This document shows positions 8,154-16,736 of a stretch of 64,000 nt of DNA, piece after piece (positions within the stretch are counted from its first letter, which is position 1; each line of letters opens with the position of its first letter). The stretch comes from Nocardioides alkalitolerans (GTDB lineage Bacteria; Actinomycetota; Actinomycetes; Propionibacteriales; Nocardioidaceae), in contig CP116227.1 of the NCBI GenBank assembly GCA_038184435.1, positions 3,129,501-3,193,500 of the forward strand, written 5' to 3'. The position numbers and the translations under genes were made by a program. The notes beneath the pieces were generated by a model. That model searched no databases, was not told the DNA's origin, and worked only from the letters and a program-made list of their open reading frames with translations.

Positions 8154-8966
8154 TCAGCGCGAGCGCGGCCCGAAGGTCGGTGCGATCTTGGCGAAGGCCG
8201 ACTCCCGCGCGACGCGGGTGTTGCGCGTGGCGAGCAGGATGACCTGCTCGATGCGCTCGCGCGCGAACGTGCGGCGGGCGCTCGAGGTGCGGGCGCCGTC
8301 GAACAGGCGCTTGGCGGCGGCCACCGCGTCGGGGGACTTGGCCTTGATCTCGACCACGAGCGCCTCCGCCGCAGCGACGGGGTCGGCGTCGACGCCGGTC
8401 ACGAGGCCCAGGTCGAGCGCCTCCTTGCCCGACACGACCTCGGCCGTCATGGCGAGCTTCTTGGCGACGTCGAGGCCGACGAGCTCCGAGATGCTGCGCA
8501 CGCCGCTCATGTCGGGGATGAGGCCCCACTTGCCCTCGAGCACCGACCAGCGGGCGTCGGGCGTCGTGAACCGGAAGTCGGCGGCGAGCGCGATCTGCAG
8601 GCCGCCGCCGTAGCAGTGGCCGTGGACCGCCGCGATCACCGGCACGGGCAACCGCCGCCAGGCCCAGCACGCCTCCTGGAACGTGTTGGTGCCCCGGAGC
8701 GGCGAGGGCACGAGCGCCCGGGCGACCCGGCCGGGCCGCTTGAGCACGGTGCCGAAGTCCAGGCCCGCGCAGAACGACTCGCCGGCCCCGCTGAGGATGA
8801 CGGCGCGAAGGCTGCGGTCGTGGCGCAGCCACCGCGCGACGCGGATCAGGTCCTCGAGGGTGTCGAGGGTGAGCGCGTTGAGCTTGTCGGGCCGGTCGAG
8901 CACGACGCGCGCGATGCCGTCCTCGACGGTGCAGGAGACGTAGGTGGTGGCGGGCGACGCAGACAT
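8154..8966 (-). CDS. Crotonase/enoyl-CoA hydratase family protein
   Basis: A 270-residue crotonase-fold protein. It shows the oxyanion-hole segments GESFCAGLDFG and HGHCYGGGLQIALAADFRF, then DARWSVLEGKWGLIPDMSG, where the acidic catalytic residues normally lie. Members hydrate enoyl-CoA thioesters or catalyse related reactions, and the sequence alone does not settle which. I start at MSASPA because TAGCAT lies exactly seven bases upstream; the ATG three codons earlier overlaps that hexamer. It follows the monooxygenase gene on the same strand by 25 bases, so it may also be co-transcribed from there. Confidence 0.88.
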   Translation of the reverse strand: MSASPATTYVSCTVEDGIARVVLDRPDKLNALTLDTLEDLIRVARWLRHDRSLRAVILSGAGESFCAGLDFGTVLKRPGRVARALVPSPLRGTNTFQEACWAWRRLPVPVIAAVHGHCYGGGLQIALAADFRFTTPDARWSVLEGKWGLIPDMSGVRSISELVGLDVAKKLAMTAEVVSGKEALDLGLVTGVDADPVAAAEALVVEIKAKSPDAVAAAKRLFDGARTSSARRTFARERIEQVILLATRNTRVARESAFAKIAPTFGPRSR

Positions 8967-8973
8967 GGGCGTC

Positions 8974-8979
8974 ATGCTA
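8974..8979 (-). promoter_or_regulatory. Putative -10 element (TAGCAT) for the enoyl-CoA hydratase gene
   Basis: TAGCAT on the minus strand ends seven bases before the ATG at 8966, supporting that start over the upstream one. Confidence 0.45.
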
Positions 8980-8991
8980 CTCGTAGGTAAC

Positions 8992-10464
8992 TCACGACCA
9001 GGTCAACGTTCCGTCGTCGAGGTCGGAGCGGCGCAGCGCCCGGAGGTCGTACAGGTAGTTCTGCACCACCTTCCACGGCGCCTCGGCGCCCTGCTTCGGG
9101 AGCTGGTCGACGGAGCGCTGGACGTAGCCGGCCTCGAGGCCCAGCAGCGGCGCCTCCGGGACGCCCGGGTCGCGGTGCACCTCCACCTTGCGGAGCCCCG
9201 TGCTCCGCATCCGCCCGAGCAGCCGCGAGACGTAGTCCGCGACCAGGTCGGCCTTCAGCGTCCACGAAGCGTTGGTGTAGCCGATCGTGTAGGCGAAGTT
9301 CGGTACGCCGGTGAGCATGAGACCGCGGTAGCTCATCGTCTCGGGCAGCTTGACCTCGGCGCCGTCGACCGTGAACTGCAGGCCACCGAAGGCGAGCAGG
9401 TTGAGCCCGGTCGCCGTGACGACGATGTCGGCCTCGATCTCCTCGCCGCCCTCCAGCCGGATCCCCGTCGGCGTGAACGTGGCGATCCGGCCCGTCGCGA
9501 TCGACGCCTCGCCCGAGCGCAGCACCCGGTAGAGGTCGCCGTCCGGCACCACGCAGAACCGCTGGTCCCACGGGTCGTACGGCGGGTTGAAGTGCGTGTC
9601 GACGTCGAGGCCCGGCACCTGGCGCTTGGTCCAGGCGCGCACGCCGCGCTTCACGACGGACGGGAACGTCTGGCTGGCGTTGAAGAACACCATCTGCTGC
9701 AGCACGTTGCGCCACCGCGTGACCTGGTAGGCCGTCATCTCGGGCAGCACCTTGCGCGCCAGCAGGGAGAGCTGGTCCCGCGCCGGGATGGAGATGACGT
9801 AGGTCGGGGTGCGCTGCAGCATCGTCACGTGCTCGGCCGTGGCGGCCATCGAGGGCACGAGGGTGATCGCCGTGGCCCCGGAGCCGATGACGACGACCTT
9901 CTTGCCGCTGTGGTCGAGGTCCTCGGGCCAGGCCTGCGGGTGCACGAGCTCGCCCTCGAACAGCTCCTCGCCGGGGAAGGTGGGCCGGTAGCCGGCGTCG
10001 TAGTCGTAGTAGCCCGCGCAGCAGTAGAGGAAACCGGCCGAGTACGTCGCGGTCTCGCCGTCGACGACCACCTCGACCGTCCACCGGGAGGTCGCCGAGT
10101 CCCACGCGGCCGCGACCACCTTGTGGCCGAACCTGATGCGGTCGACGAGGTCGTGCTCGGCGGCCGTCTCCTCGACGTACTCCCGGATGGAGGCACCGTC
10201 GGCCAGCGCCTTCTCCCCGAGCCAGGGCTTGAAGCGGTAGCCCAGCGTGTACATGTCCGAGTCGGAGCGCACGCCGGGGTAGCGGAAGAGGTCCCACGTG
10301 CCGCCGATCGCGTCACGGGCCTCGAGGATGAGCAGCTCGAGGTCGGGGTGGTCACGGGTCAGCCGGGCCGCGGCACCGATGCCGGAGAGGCCGGCCCCGA
10401 TGACGAGGACGTCGACGTGCTCACGCGGGGAGGGACGGCTGGAGGGAGCCGGGGTCTGCGCCAT
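8992..10464 (-). CDS. Flavin-containing monooxygenase, Baeyer-Villiger/EthA-like
   Basis: A 490-residue class B flavoprotein monooxygenase that would use NADPH, FAD and O2 to oxygenate ketones or heteroatoms. It has the FAD motif GAGLSGIG near residue 25, GGTWDLFRYPGVRSDSDMYT, the Baeyer-Villiger fingerprint FEGELVHPQAWP (FxGxxxHxxxW) and a second Rossmann motif GSGATA. The overall pattern is that of the EthA group. Three ATGs cluster at the start; I chose MAQTPA, seven bases after CATGAT. A large hairpin separates it from the zinc-ribbon gene upstream. The substrate is unknown; the adjacent crotonase suggests lipid or ketone catabolism (inference). Confidence 0.88.
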   Translation of the reverse strand: MAQTPAPSSRPSPREHVDVLVIGAGLSGIGAAARLTRDHPDLELLILEARDAIGGTWDLFRYPGVRSDSDMYTLGYRFKPWLGEKALADGASIREYVEETAAEHDLVDRIRFGHKVVAAAWDSATSRWTVEVVVDGETATYSAGFLYCCAGYYDYDAGYRPTFPGEELFEGELVHPQAWPEDLDHSGKKVVVIGSGATAITLVPSMAATAEHVTMLQRTPTYVISIPARDQLSLLARKVLPEMTAYQVTRWRNVLQQMVFFNASQTFPSVVKRGVRAWTKRQVPGLDVDTHFNPPYDPWDQRFCVVPDGDLYRVLRSGEASIATGRIATFTPTGIRLEGGEEIEADIVVTATGLNLLAFGGLQFTVDGAEVKLPETMSYRGLMLTGVPNFAYTIGYTNASWTLKADLVADYVSRLLGRMRSTGLRKVEVHRDPGVPEAPLLGLEAGYVQRSVDQLPKQGAEAPWKVVQNYLYDLRALRRSDLDDGTLTWS

Positions 10465-10475
10465 GCCCGGCATCA

Positions 10476-10537
10476 TGACCCGGACCGGGCCCTGTTGTCA
10501 CGCGTTCAATAGCGTGGATCGGGCCCGGTCCGGGTCA
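10476..10537 (-). terminator. Long hairpin between the zinc-ribbon gene and the monooxygenase gene
   Basis: A perfect 17-bp inverted repeat (TGACCCGGACCGGGCCC and its complement, arms 10476-10492 and 10521-10537) is separated by 28 bases that contain an inner CACGC/GCGTG pair. It starts six bases beyond the zinc-ribbon stop, so it most likely terminates that transcript. One arm touches the presumed -10 region of the monooxygenase gene, so an operator role is also possible. Confidence 0.65.
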
Positions 10538-10543
10538 GGAAGG

Positions 10544-11899
10544 TCACTCGTTGGTGCCGGGGATCAGCTGCAGGCGGATGTCGCCGGTGGCCTGCGGGTC
10601 CTCGTCGTACTCCGTCACGACGACCGAGTAGTCGTCGCCCTGGCGCACCTGGACGAGGCAGGTCTCGTCGCCGAAGGAGCTGTCACGGTTGCAGATCTCG
10701 TTGCCGTGCTTGTCGAAGACCTGGAGACGGAAGTCGACCGCGGGGTCCGCGATGTTCTCGAGGAAGACGGTGAGCGACCCGCTCGTCGTCGCCACGAACG
10801 GGGCGTTGCCGCCGCCCGCCGGCATCGTCGTCTCGAGCGTGGTGCCGCCCTCGCCCCAGACCGCAGCACCCTCGGGCGCCTGCGCCGGGGTGAGCCGGGA
10901 CCGGTCGGCCACGGCGAGCACCGTGCCCTCCAGGTCGCAGATCGCGTCGCTCGTGCAGCTCGAGATGTACATGCCCTCGGGGAGCACGAAGGCGCCCGAG
11001 AGGTCCTCGTAGATCGCCGCACCCATGGGCGCGCCCGCCGGCAGCGGCACCTCGTCGCCCAGCTCCAGCGTCTCGGCGTCGACCACGTCGACGAACACCT
11101 CGACGGTGTCGGAGCCCGCGAAGACGTTGAACTCGACCTCCTGCTCGCCCGAGCGCTCCGGCACGAAGGCCGCGAAACCCTCCTCGCCGTACCAGCCCTG
11201 GGCCGAGGTCACCTGCATGGCCGCGTCCTCGGGGAACGGGATGCCCATGTCGTCGGAGCTGGAGAGCAGCACGATCTGCGACTCGTCCGCCTCCACGGTG
11301 AGCACGGCGGTGTCGTCGTCGACGGGGATCTCGTTGACCTCGCCGAGCGTGATCCCGGCCGCGTCGGGCCCGTCGGTGCCCTCGGTCCCCTCGGTGCTGC
11401 TCGTCTCGGGGTCGTCGGCCTCCCCCGGGTCGTCGTTGTCCTTGAAGACGGTGAGCACGAGCGCCGTGATGACGACACCCACGACGAGCACGCCGACGAC
11501 GCCCCAGATGGCGATCCACTTGCCGCGGCCGCCACCGCCGTTGGGGGACGGCTGCCCGACCTCGCCGTAGCCGCCGCCGTAGCCACCGCCGCCGTAGCCA
11601 CCGCCGCCGTAGCCACCGCCGTACCCGCCACCGGGCTGGCCGTAGCCGCCGGACTGGGGGTAGCCCGCGTCGTACCCGCCGGACTGGCCGTAGCCGCCCT
11701 GCTGGCCGCCCGACGGCGCGCCGTACGACGAGGACGGGGGCAGCCCGCCGCTGACGCTCGTCGGGGCGTCGCCCGGGTCGGCGGAGCCGGACGGGGAGGG
11801 GCCGCCGGTGACGTGGGTCGCGTCGGCCGGGGTGCCGCACGTGTCGCAGAACGCGGCGTCGTGGGGCATCTGGTGTCCGCAGACGGCACAGGTGCTCAT
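10544..11899 (-). CDS. Zinc-ribbon, Gly/Tyr-rich single-pass membrane protein
   Basis: A 451-residue protein. An N-terminal zinc ribbon (Cys4, Cys7, Cys18, Cys21) is followed by a low-complexity Pro/Ser then Gly-Gly-Tyr segment, with a 15-base repeat in the DNA at about 11570-11640. One membrane helix (about residues 124-150, GVVGVLVVGVVITALVL) leads into an extracytoplasmic domain of 300 residues that I do not recognise. The outer part appears to hold repeated beta-rich modules with several cysteines. GGAAGGA precedes the ATG by five bases. Related actinobacterial proteins pair a cytoplasmic ribbon with an outer sensing or binding domain; no function is known. Confidence 0.8.
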   Translation of the reverse strand: MSTCAVCGHQMPHDAAFCDTCGTPADATHVTGGPSPSGSADPGDAPTSVSGGLPPSSSYGAPSGGQQGGYGQSGGYDAGYPQSGGYGQPGGGYGGGYGGGGYGGGGYGGGYGEVGQPSPNGGGGRGKWIAIWGVVGVLVVGVVITALVLTVFKDNDDPGEADDPETSSTEGTEGTDGPDAAGITLGEVNEIPVDDDTAVLTVEADESQIVLLSSSDDMGIPFPEDAAMQVTSAQGWYGEEGFAAFVPERSGEQEVEFNVFAGSDTVEVFVDVVDAETLELGDEVPLPAGAPMGAAIYEDLSGAFVLPEGMYISSCTSDAICDLEGTVLAVADRSRLTPAQAPEGAAVWGEGGTTLETTMPAGGGNAPFVATTSGSLTVFLENIADPAVDFRLQVFDKHGNEICNRDSSFGDETCLVQVRQGDDYSVVVTEYDEDPQATGDIRLQLIPGTNE

Positions 11900-11987
11900 G
11901 GGGTGTCCTTCCAGCACTCGTCGTCCGCGCCCAGACGCGGGCGGCTCGGGAAGACAGCGAGGGCCGGACCGCCTCTACCCCGCGAGG

Positions 11988-12043
11988 GACCCGCTCAATC
12001 AGGCCCGCTCGATCAGGCCCGCTCGATCAGGACCGCTCGATCA
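11988..12043 (-). repeat. Four tandem 14-bp repeats starting at the desaturase stop codon
   Basis: Read on the minus strand there are four units of TGATCGAGCGGKCC; the first TGA is the stop codon of the desaturase and the last unit has three differences. The period is not a multiple of three, so successive TGAs fall in different frames. Confidence 0.85.
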
Positions 12044-13300
12044 GGCGACGCGCTCCACGTCCGCCTTCTTCTGCGCGCGCAGCCGGCGGGCCTGCTGCTC
12101 GAGGCGGAGCTGGGCCACGCGGCGCACCTTGCGGTCGCCCGTGGTCATCGCCCACAGCATCTTGAGCTGGCTCGGCAGGTTCTCCTTGGTCGTGGTCTCC
12201 AGCCAGCCGTTGGGCAGGGAGAGACGGACGACCTTGTGCCAGGCCGAGTAGACCTGCGCGGGCAGCGACGCGGAGTGGTAGTTGAGGTCGTACTTCTCGA
12301 AGAGCGCCTGCACCTTCGGGGCCACCTCGGCGTACCGGTTCGACGGCAGGTCGGGGAAGAGGTGGTGCTCGATCTGGTGCGAGAGGTTGCCGGTCATGAA
12401 GTGCATGGCCTTCGAGCCGGAGATGTTGGCGGAGCCGAGCATCTGGCGCAGGTACCACTCGCCGCGGGTCTCCCGCTCCGGGATCGCGGCCTTCTCGTAG
12501 GTCTCGACGCCCTCGGGGAAGTGGCCGCACATGATCACGGAGTGGCTCCACACGTTGCGGACCAGGTTGGCCGTGAAGTTGGCGGCCAGGGTCGGCAGGA
12601 ACGAGCCGGTCGGCAGCGACAGCAGCGGGTGGACGACGTAGTCCTTCGTCATCTGCTTGCGGATCTTGCCGAGGGTGGCGCGGGCGGCCTTCTTGAAGGA
12701 CTCCGGACGGCGGTCCTTCGGCGTCTTCAGGTTCTTGCCGAGCTCGAGGTCGTAGGCCGCGATCCCGTACTCGAAGAAGCACGCGTTGATGAAGTTCCAG
12801 ATCGGCTGCGCGAGGTACATCGGCACCCAGCGCTGGTCCTCGTCGACGCGCATGATGCCGTAGCCGAGGTCGTTGTCCTTGCCGACGATGTTCGTGTAGG
12901 TGTGGTGCACCTCGTTGTGGCTGTGCTTCCAGCCCTCCGCCGTCGAGGCGTTGTCCCACTCCCAGGTGGTCGAGTGGATCTTCGGGTCACGCATCCAGTC
13001 CCACTGGCCGTGCATGACGTTGTGGCCGATCTCCATGTTCTCGACGATCTTGGCGATCGAGAGGCCGATGGTGCCGACGACGAACGCCGGGGGGAACGCG
13101 CTGGCGAGCAGCACCGCGCGCGAACCGAGCTCCAGCTTGCGCTGGGCGTCGATGACCTTGCGGATGTACGCCGCGTCCCGCTCCCCGCGGGTGTCGAGCA
13201 CCTCCTGGCGGATGGCGTCGAGCTCGATGCCGAGCTGCTCGATGTCCTCCGGCGTCAGGTGCGCGACGGGGTTCTGGTCCTTCTTGGTGACGACGGTCAT
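12041..13300 (-). CDS. desA3: Membrane fatty acid desaturase, DesA3-type (stearoyl-CoA delta-9)
   Basis: A 419-residue membrane di-iron desaturase. The three histidine boxes are GHNVMHG (residues 92-98), HSHNEVHH (126-133) and HQIEHH (308-313), with hydrophobic segments between them. The pattern and length match Mycobacterium tuberculosis DesA3 (Rv3229c), which makes oleate from stearoyl-CoA using electrons from the reductase Rv3230c. The same partner type is encoded 19 bases upstream here, so the pair is an operon and the function is well supported by context. The start is ATG at MTVVTKK. The stop codon is the first unit of a tandem repeat. Confidence 0.92.
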   Translation of the reverse strand: MTVVTKKDQNPVAHLTPEDIEQLGIELDAIRQEVLDTRGERDAAYIRKVIDAQRKLELGSRAVLLASAFPPAFVVGTIGLSIAKIVENMEIGHNVMHGQWDWMRDPKIHSTTWEWDNASTAEGWKHSHNEVHHTYTNIVGKDNDLGYGIMRVDEDQRWVPMYLAQPIWNFINACFFEYGIAAYDLELGKNLKTPKDRRPESFKKAARATLGKIRKQMTKDYVVHPLLSLPTGSFLPTLAANFTANLVRNVWSHSVIMCGHFPEGVETYEKAAIPERETRGEWYLRQMLGSANISGSKAMHFMTGNLSHQIEHHLFPDLPSNRYAEVAPKVQALFEKYDLNYHSASLPAQVYSAWHKVVRLSLPNGWLETTTKENLPSQLKMLWAMTTGDRKVRRVAQLRLEQQARRLRAQKKADVERVA

Positions 13301-13319
13301 GGTGATGTCCTCCCGGGGA

Positions 13320-14483
13320 TCAGACGTCGAGGTGGCATGGGCCGGCAGCGGCCGTGATGCAGGTCTGGATGCGGATGCCGCCGGGCCCGGTCTCGCCGGG
13401 CACGGCGGTGGTGAGCTCGCCGTTGCGCAGGTCGCGCACGGAGCCCTCCTTCAGCGGTACGACGCAGCCGAAGCAGACGCCCATGCGGCAGCCGCTCGGC
13501 ATGAGGACGCCGGCGGACTCGCCCGCGTCGAGGAGCGTGGTGGACCCGTCGGTCTCGACGCTCGCGCCCCCGGCGAAGGTGACCGCGCCGCCCTCGCCGA
13601 CGACGAGCGTCGCGGGCCGGAACTGCTCGGTGTAGAGCACCAGGTCGCGCGCGGCGTGGTGGGCCTCGAGCGCGTCGAGGAGGCCGCCGGGACCGCACGC
13701 GTACGTCGCGCGCTCGTCGAGGTCGGGCACCAGGTCGCCGAGCGTGTCGACGTCGAGGAGGCCGTGCACGTCGTCGTACCGCGCCACGAGGTGGATGGCG
13801 CCGGCGGCGTCGAGGGCCTCGAGGTCCCGGATGAAGATCGAGTCGGGGCGGCTCGGCGCGACGTGCACGACCGTGATGTCGAGGTGCGCGCTGCGGGCGG
13901 GCCGCACGACGCCGGTGTCGGTCACGGGGAACAGGTTGCGGAGCATCCCGACGACGGGCGTGACGCCGGAGCCGGCGGTCACGAAGAGCAGCTTCGCGGT
14001 CGCGGGGCCGTCGGTGACCTCGGGCGCCAGCACGAACTCGCCGGTGGCCTGCTCGAGGTGGACGAGGGTGCCGACCCGCACGCGGTGCACGAGGTGGTGG
14101 GACACGACGCCCTCGGGCACGGCCTTGACGGTGATCGAGATGTTGCCGTCGGGACGCGGGCCGTGGGTGAGCGAGTAGGCGCGCCACTGGCGGACGCCGT
14201 CGACGTCGATGCCGACCCGCACGTACTGGCCCGGCACGTGCCCGGCCCAGTCGCGGCCGGGGCGGATGACGATGGTGGCGGCGTCGGCCGTCTCGGGGGT
14301 GACGGCGACGACCTTGCCGCGCAGCTCGGCGCCCGCGCGGAGCGGGTTGAAGAGGTCGAGGTAGTCGGCCGGCACGAGCGGGGTCACCGCCGCGTTCGCG
14401 ACCCGCTCCAGGCGCGCACGGAGCGTCGTGGAGCCTGCGCGGCGACGGGTCGCCGACGTCAGCAGGGGCACTGAGGAGCTCAT
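13320..14483 (-). CDS. Ferredoxin reductase (FAD, NAD(P) and 2Fe-2S), partner of the desaturase
   Basis: A 387-residue electron-transfer protein. It has an FAD-binding barrel with the RAYSLT motif (near residue 107), an NAD(P) domain with TAGSGVTPVVGML, and a C-terminal plant-type 2Fe-2S domain with Cys-x4-Cys-x2-Cys (CRMGVCFGC) and the fourth Cys in IQTC. This domain order matches Rv3230c, the NADPH oxidoreductase that feeds DesA3. I start at MSSSVP, which leaves the divergent regulator promoter free; the longer reading frame would run into it. CACGAT lies six bases upstream. It is first in the operon with the desaturase. Confidence 0.9.
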   Translation of the reverse strand: MSSSVPLLTSATRRRAGSTTLRARLERVANAAVTPLVPADYLDLFNPLRAGAELRGKVVAVTPETADAATIVIRPGRDWAGHVPGQYVRVGIDVDGVRQWRAYSLTHGPRPDGNISITVKAVPEGVVSHHLVHRVRVGTLVHLEQATGEFVLAPEVTDGPATAKLLFVTAGSGVTPVVGMLRNLFPVTDTGVVRPARSAHLDITVVHVAPSRPDSIFIRDLEALDAAGAIHLVARYDDVHGLLDVDTLGDLVPDLDERATYACGPGGLLDALEAHHAARDLVLYTEQFRPATLVVGEGGAVTFAGGASVETDGSTTLLDAGESAGVLMPSGCRMGVCFGCVVPLKEGSVRDLRNGELTTAVPGETGPGGIRIQTCITAAAGPCHLDV

Positions 14484-14548
14484 GTGTCCATCGTGAGGGC
14501 TCGGACGCTTCGTGTCGTCACGCTCCGCAGGTGAAGTTGCGGCATGAT

Positions 14549-14567
14549 GTTGTTCGCTCGGAACAAC
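14549..14567. promoter_or_regulatory. Operator-like dyad GTTGTTC-N5-GAACAAC
   Basis: A perfect 7-bp inverted repeat with a five-base spacer (GCTCG) lies in the 97-bp divergent region between the reductase-desaturase operon and the PucR-type gene. It is notably AT-richer than its surroundings. It sits 66 bases from the reductase start and 14 bases from the regulator start, which suits an autoregulated regulator binding site. Confidence 0.6.
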
Positions 14568-14580
14568 TCGGAGGTGCTCC

Positions 14581-15774
14581 ATGGATGCCGCAGGCGACGC
14601 AGTCACCCTCTCGGAGGGAGCCGTGACCGCGCTCCGCAGCGCTCTGCCCGACGTCGCCGACCGGACCGTCGACGCCATCATCACCGAGGTACCCAGCTAT
14701 GAGAACGCCCTGTCCGGACCGATGGGCGCCACGATCCGGCAGGCCGTGCAGCTCGCGCTCGGCGGGTTCGTCGCCCTCGTCTCCGGCTCCTCCGCCGCGA
14801 CCGGCCGCCGCCGCGACCCCCGGAGGCCGGCGACGGCGTCGACGCGGGGCGCCTACGACCTGGGCCGGGGCGAGGCGCGCAGCGGACGGTCGATGGAGGC
14901 GCTGCTCGCGGCGTACCGGATCGGGGCGCGCGTCTCCTGGCGCGAGCTGTCCCGCGTCGCCGTCGACCACGGCGTCGGCGCCCGGATGCTCGCGGAGTTC
15001 GCGGAGCTCGTCTTCGCGTTCATCGACGAGCTCTCCGCCGCCAGCGCGGCCGGGCACGCCGACGAGCTCGCCGCGAGCGGCCGCGTGCGGCGACGCCGCC
15101 TGGAGCGGATCGCGCACCTGCTGCTGGAGCGGGCGCCCGCGGACGCCGTCCACGCGGTCGTCGCCACGACCGACTGGGAGCCGCCCGCGACGCTCACCGC
15201 CCTCGTCGTGCGCAGCGACCAGGCGCGGGCCGTGCTCACCGCGGTGGACCCCGCCACCCTGCAGCCCGCCGACGAGCTCCCCGCCCTCGCCGACGGCGAG
15301 CGCACGCTCCTGCTCGTGCCCGACGTGCGGCGGACGGTGCTGCTCGAGCAGCTGGGGCAGTACGACGCGGTCGTCGGCCCCACGGTGCCGTGGCTCGAGG
15401 TGCGCACCTCCTACGACCGGGTCGAGCGTGCCCTCGGCCTTCCCGGGCTCGACGGGACGGACCGGGTGGACGGGCTCCTCGACACCGACGACGTGCTCGT
15501 CGACCTCGTCGTCCACGCCGACCCCGCTGCCCGCGCCGCCCTCCGCGCCCGCGCGCTGGCCCCGCTCGAGGGCGTGCGCGCTGACACCGCCGCCCGGCTC
15601 GAGGAGACGCTCCGCGCGTGGCTCCTCCACCAGGGCCGCCGCGAGGAGGTGGCCGCGGCGCTGTTCGTGCATCCCCAGACGGTGCGGTACCGCATGGGCC
15701 GCGTGCGCGAGCTGTGGGGCGACGCGCTCGGCGACCCCGAGGTCGTGCGCGAGCTGGTGGTGGCGTTGGCGTGA
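14581..15774 (+). CDS. PucR/CdaR-family transcriptional regulator, probable regulator of the desaturase operon
   Basis: A 397-residue regulator. The C-terminal HTH_30 domain reads RREEVAAALFVHPQTVRYRMGRV, typical of PucR-type helix-turn-helix proteins. The N-terminal 180 residues (with GRSMEALLAAYRIGARVSW) match the RsbRD-like N-terminal domain seen in many actinobacterial members. CGGAGG lies six to seven bases before the ATG. Divergent orientation from the desaturase-reductase pair and the dyad between them suggest that it controls them and itself, perhaps in response to membrane or fatty acid state (inference). Confidence 0.85.
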   Translation: MDAAGDAVTLSEGAVTALRSALPDVADRTVDAIITEVPSYENALSGPMGATIRQAVQLALGGFVALVSGSSAATGRRRDPRRPATASTRGAYDLGRGEARSGRSMEALLAAYRIGARVSWRELSRVAVDHGVGARMLAEFAELVFAFIDELSAASAAGHADELAASGRVRRRRLERIAHLLLERAPADAVHAVVATTDWEPPATLTALVVRSDQARAVLTAVDPATLQPADELPALADGERTLLLVPDVRRTVLLEQLGQYDAVVGPTVPWLEVRTSYDRVERALGLPGLDGTDRVDGLLDTDDVLVDLVVHADPAARAALRARALAPLEGVRADTAARLEETLRAWLLHQGRREEVAAALFVHPQTVRYRMGRVRELWGDALGDPEVVRELVVALA

Positions 15775-15805
15775 CGCAGCCCTCCGAACGCGGATACTGG
15801 TCCCC

Positions 15806-16714
15806 ATGACCTCGCTCCCCCGCCGTGTCGTCGCCGGCCTCGCGTTCGCCCTCGTGCTCACCGGGTGCAGCGGCAATGACTCCGACGGGCCGAGGGTGGC
15901 GACGGCCGAGCCGTCGTCCGAGGCCCCCGGCGCCGACGGGCCCGAGGTGCGCACGGACGACTCCGACGACTTCGCGGACCAGTCCTACGTGGCGATGGGC
16001 GACTCCTACACCGCGGCGCCCGGCGTGCAGCCGGCCGACGACTCCTCGGGTCTGTGCGGTCGCTCCGAGGTGAACTACCCCCACCTCGTGCAGGGCGCGT
16101 TCGGCGGCTCCGAGCTCGCCGACGTCTCCTGCTCCGGCGCCACCACGGCGGACCTCCTGGCGCCGCAGCAGCTGTCGACGGGCGCGGTGCCGGCCCAGAT
16201 CGACGCCGTCACCGCCGACACCGACATCGTCACCATCAGCACGGGCGGCAACGACTTCGGCGCCTTCGCGCTGCTGGCGGGCGACTGCGTGCAGACCGGC
16301 TGCGAGGACATCGACATCGCCGCCGTGCAGGCGGGCCTGGCCCAGCTGTCGACCGACCTCGCGGGCGCCATCGAGCAGGTGCAGGAGCGGGCGCCCGAGG
16401 CGCGGGTGCTCGTGGTCGGCTACCCCCAGGTGGTGCCCGCGGGCAACGAGGGCTGCGACGACGTGCCGCTGGACGCCCAGACCATCGGCCTGGCCCGCCT
16501 CCTCAACCAGGAGCTCTCCAACGCGCAGAAGCGCGCCGCCGAGACCGCCGGGGTCGAGTTCGTCGACCTCTACGCGGCCACCCAGGGCCACGCGCTCTGC
16601 TCCGACGAGCCGTGGATCAACGGCGGCGACACCACGGGCGCCGTGCCCTACCACCCGCTCGAGTCCGGCCAGCGCGCCGCCGCGGCGGCGATCGTCGAGC
16701 TGCTGGACAGCTGA
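15806..16714 (+). CDS. SGNH/GDSL hydrolase lipoprotein
   Basis: A 302-residue secreted lipoprotein with signal peptide and lipobox (LVLTGC, Cys21) and a Ser/Glu/Asp-rich linker. The SGNH hydrolase domain has block I MGDSYTAAPG (nucleophile Ser near residue 67), block III STGGNDFG and a C-terminal catalytic His in YHPLESGQ. Several cysteine pairs suggest disulphides, as in secreted actinobacterial lipases of the SCO7513/Rv0518 type. It probably hydrolyses lipid or acyl esters at the cell surface. GATACT lies seven bases before the ATG. It converges on the amidohydrolase gene. Confidence 0.87.
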   Translation: MTSLPRRVVAGLAFALVLTGCSGNDSDGPRVATAEPSSEAPGADGPEVRTDDSDDFADQSYVAMGDSYTAAPGVQPADDSSGLCGRSEVNYPHLVQGAFGGSELADVSCSGATTADLLAPQQLSTGAVPAQIDAVTADTDIVTISTGGNDFGAFALLAGDCVQTGCEDIDIAAVQAGLAQLSTDLAGAIEQVQERAPEARVLVVGYPQVVPAGNEGCDDVPLDAQTIGLARLLNQELSNAQKRAAETAGVEFVDLYAATQGHALCSDEPWINGGDTTGAVPYHPLESGQRAAAAAIVELLDS

Positions 16715-16736
16715 GCCCGGCCCCCGGCCCCGACGC

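Noticed and set aside
11570..11640. 15-bp tandem DNA repeat in the zinc-ribbon gene
   Set aside because: It is explained by the Gly-Gly-Tyr low-complexity protein segment it encodes, so it is not a separate element.
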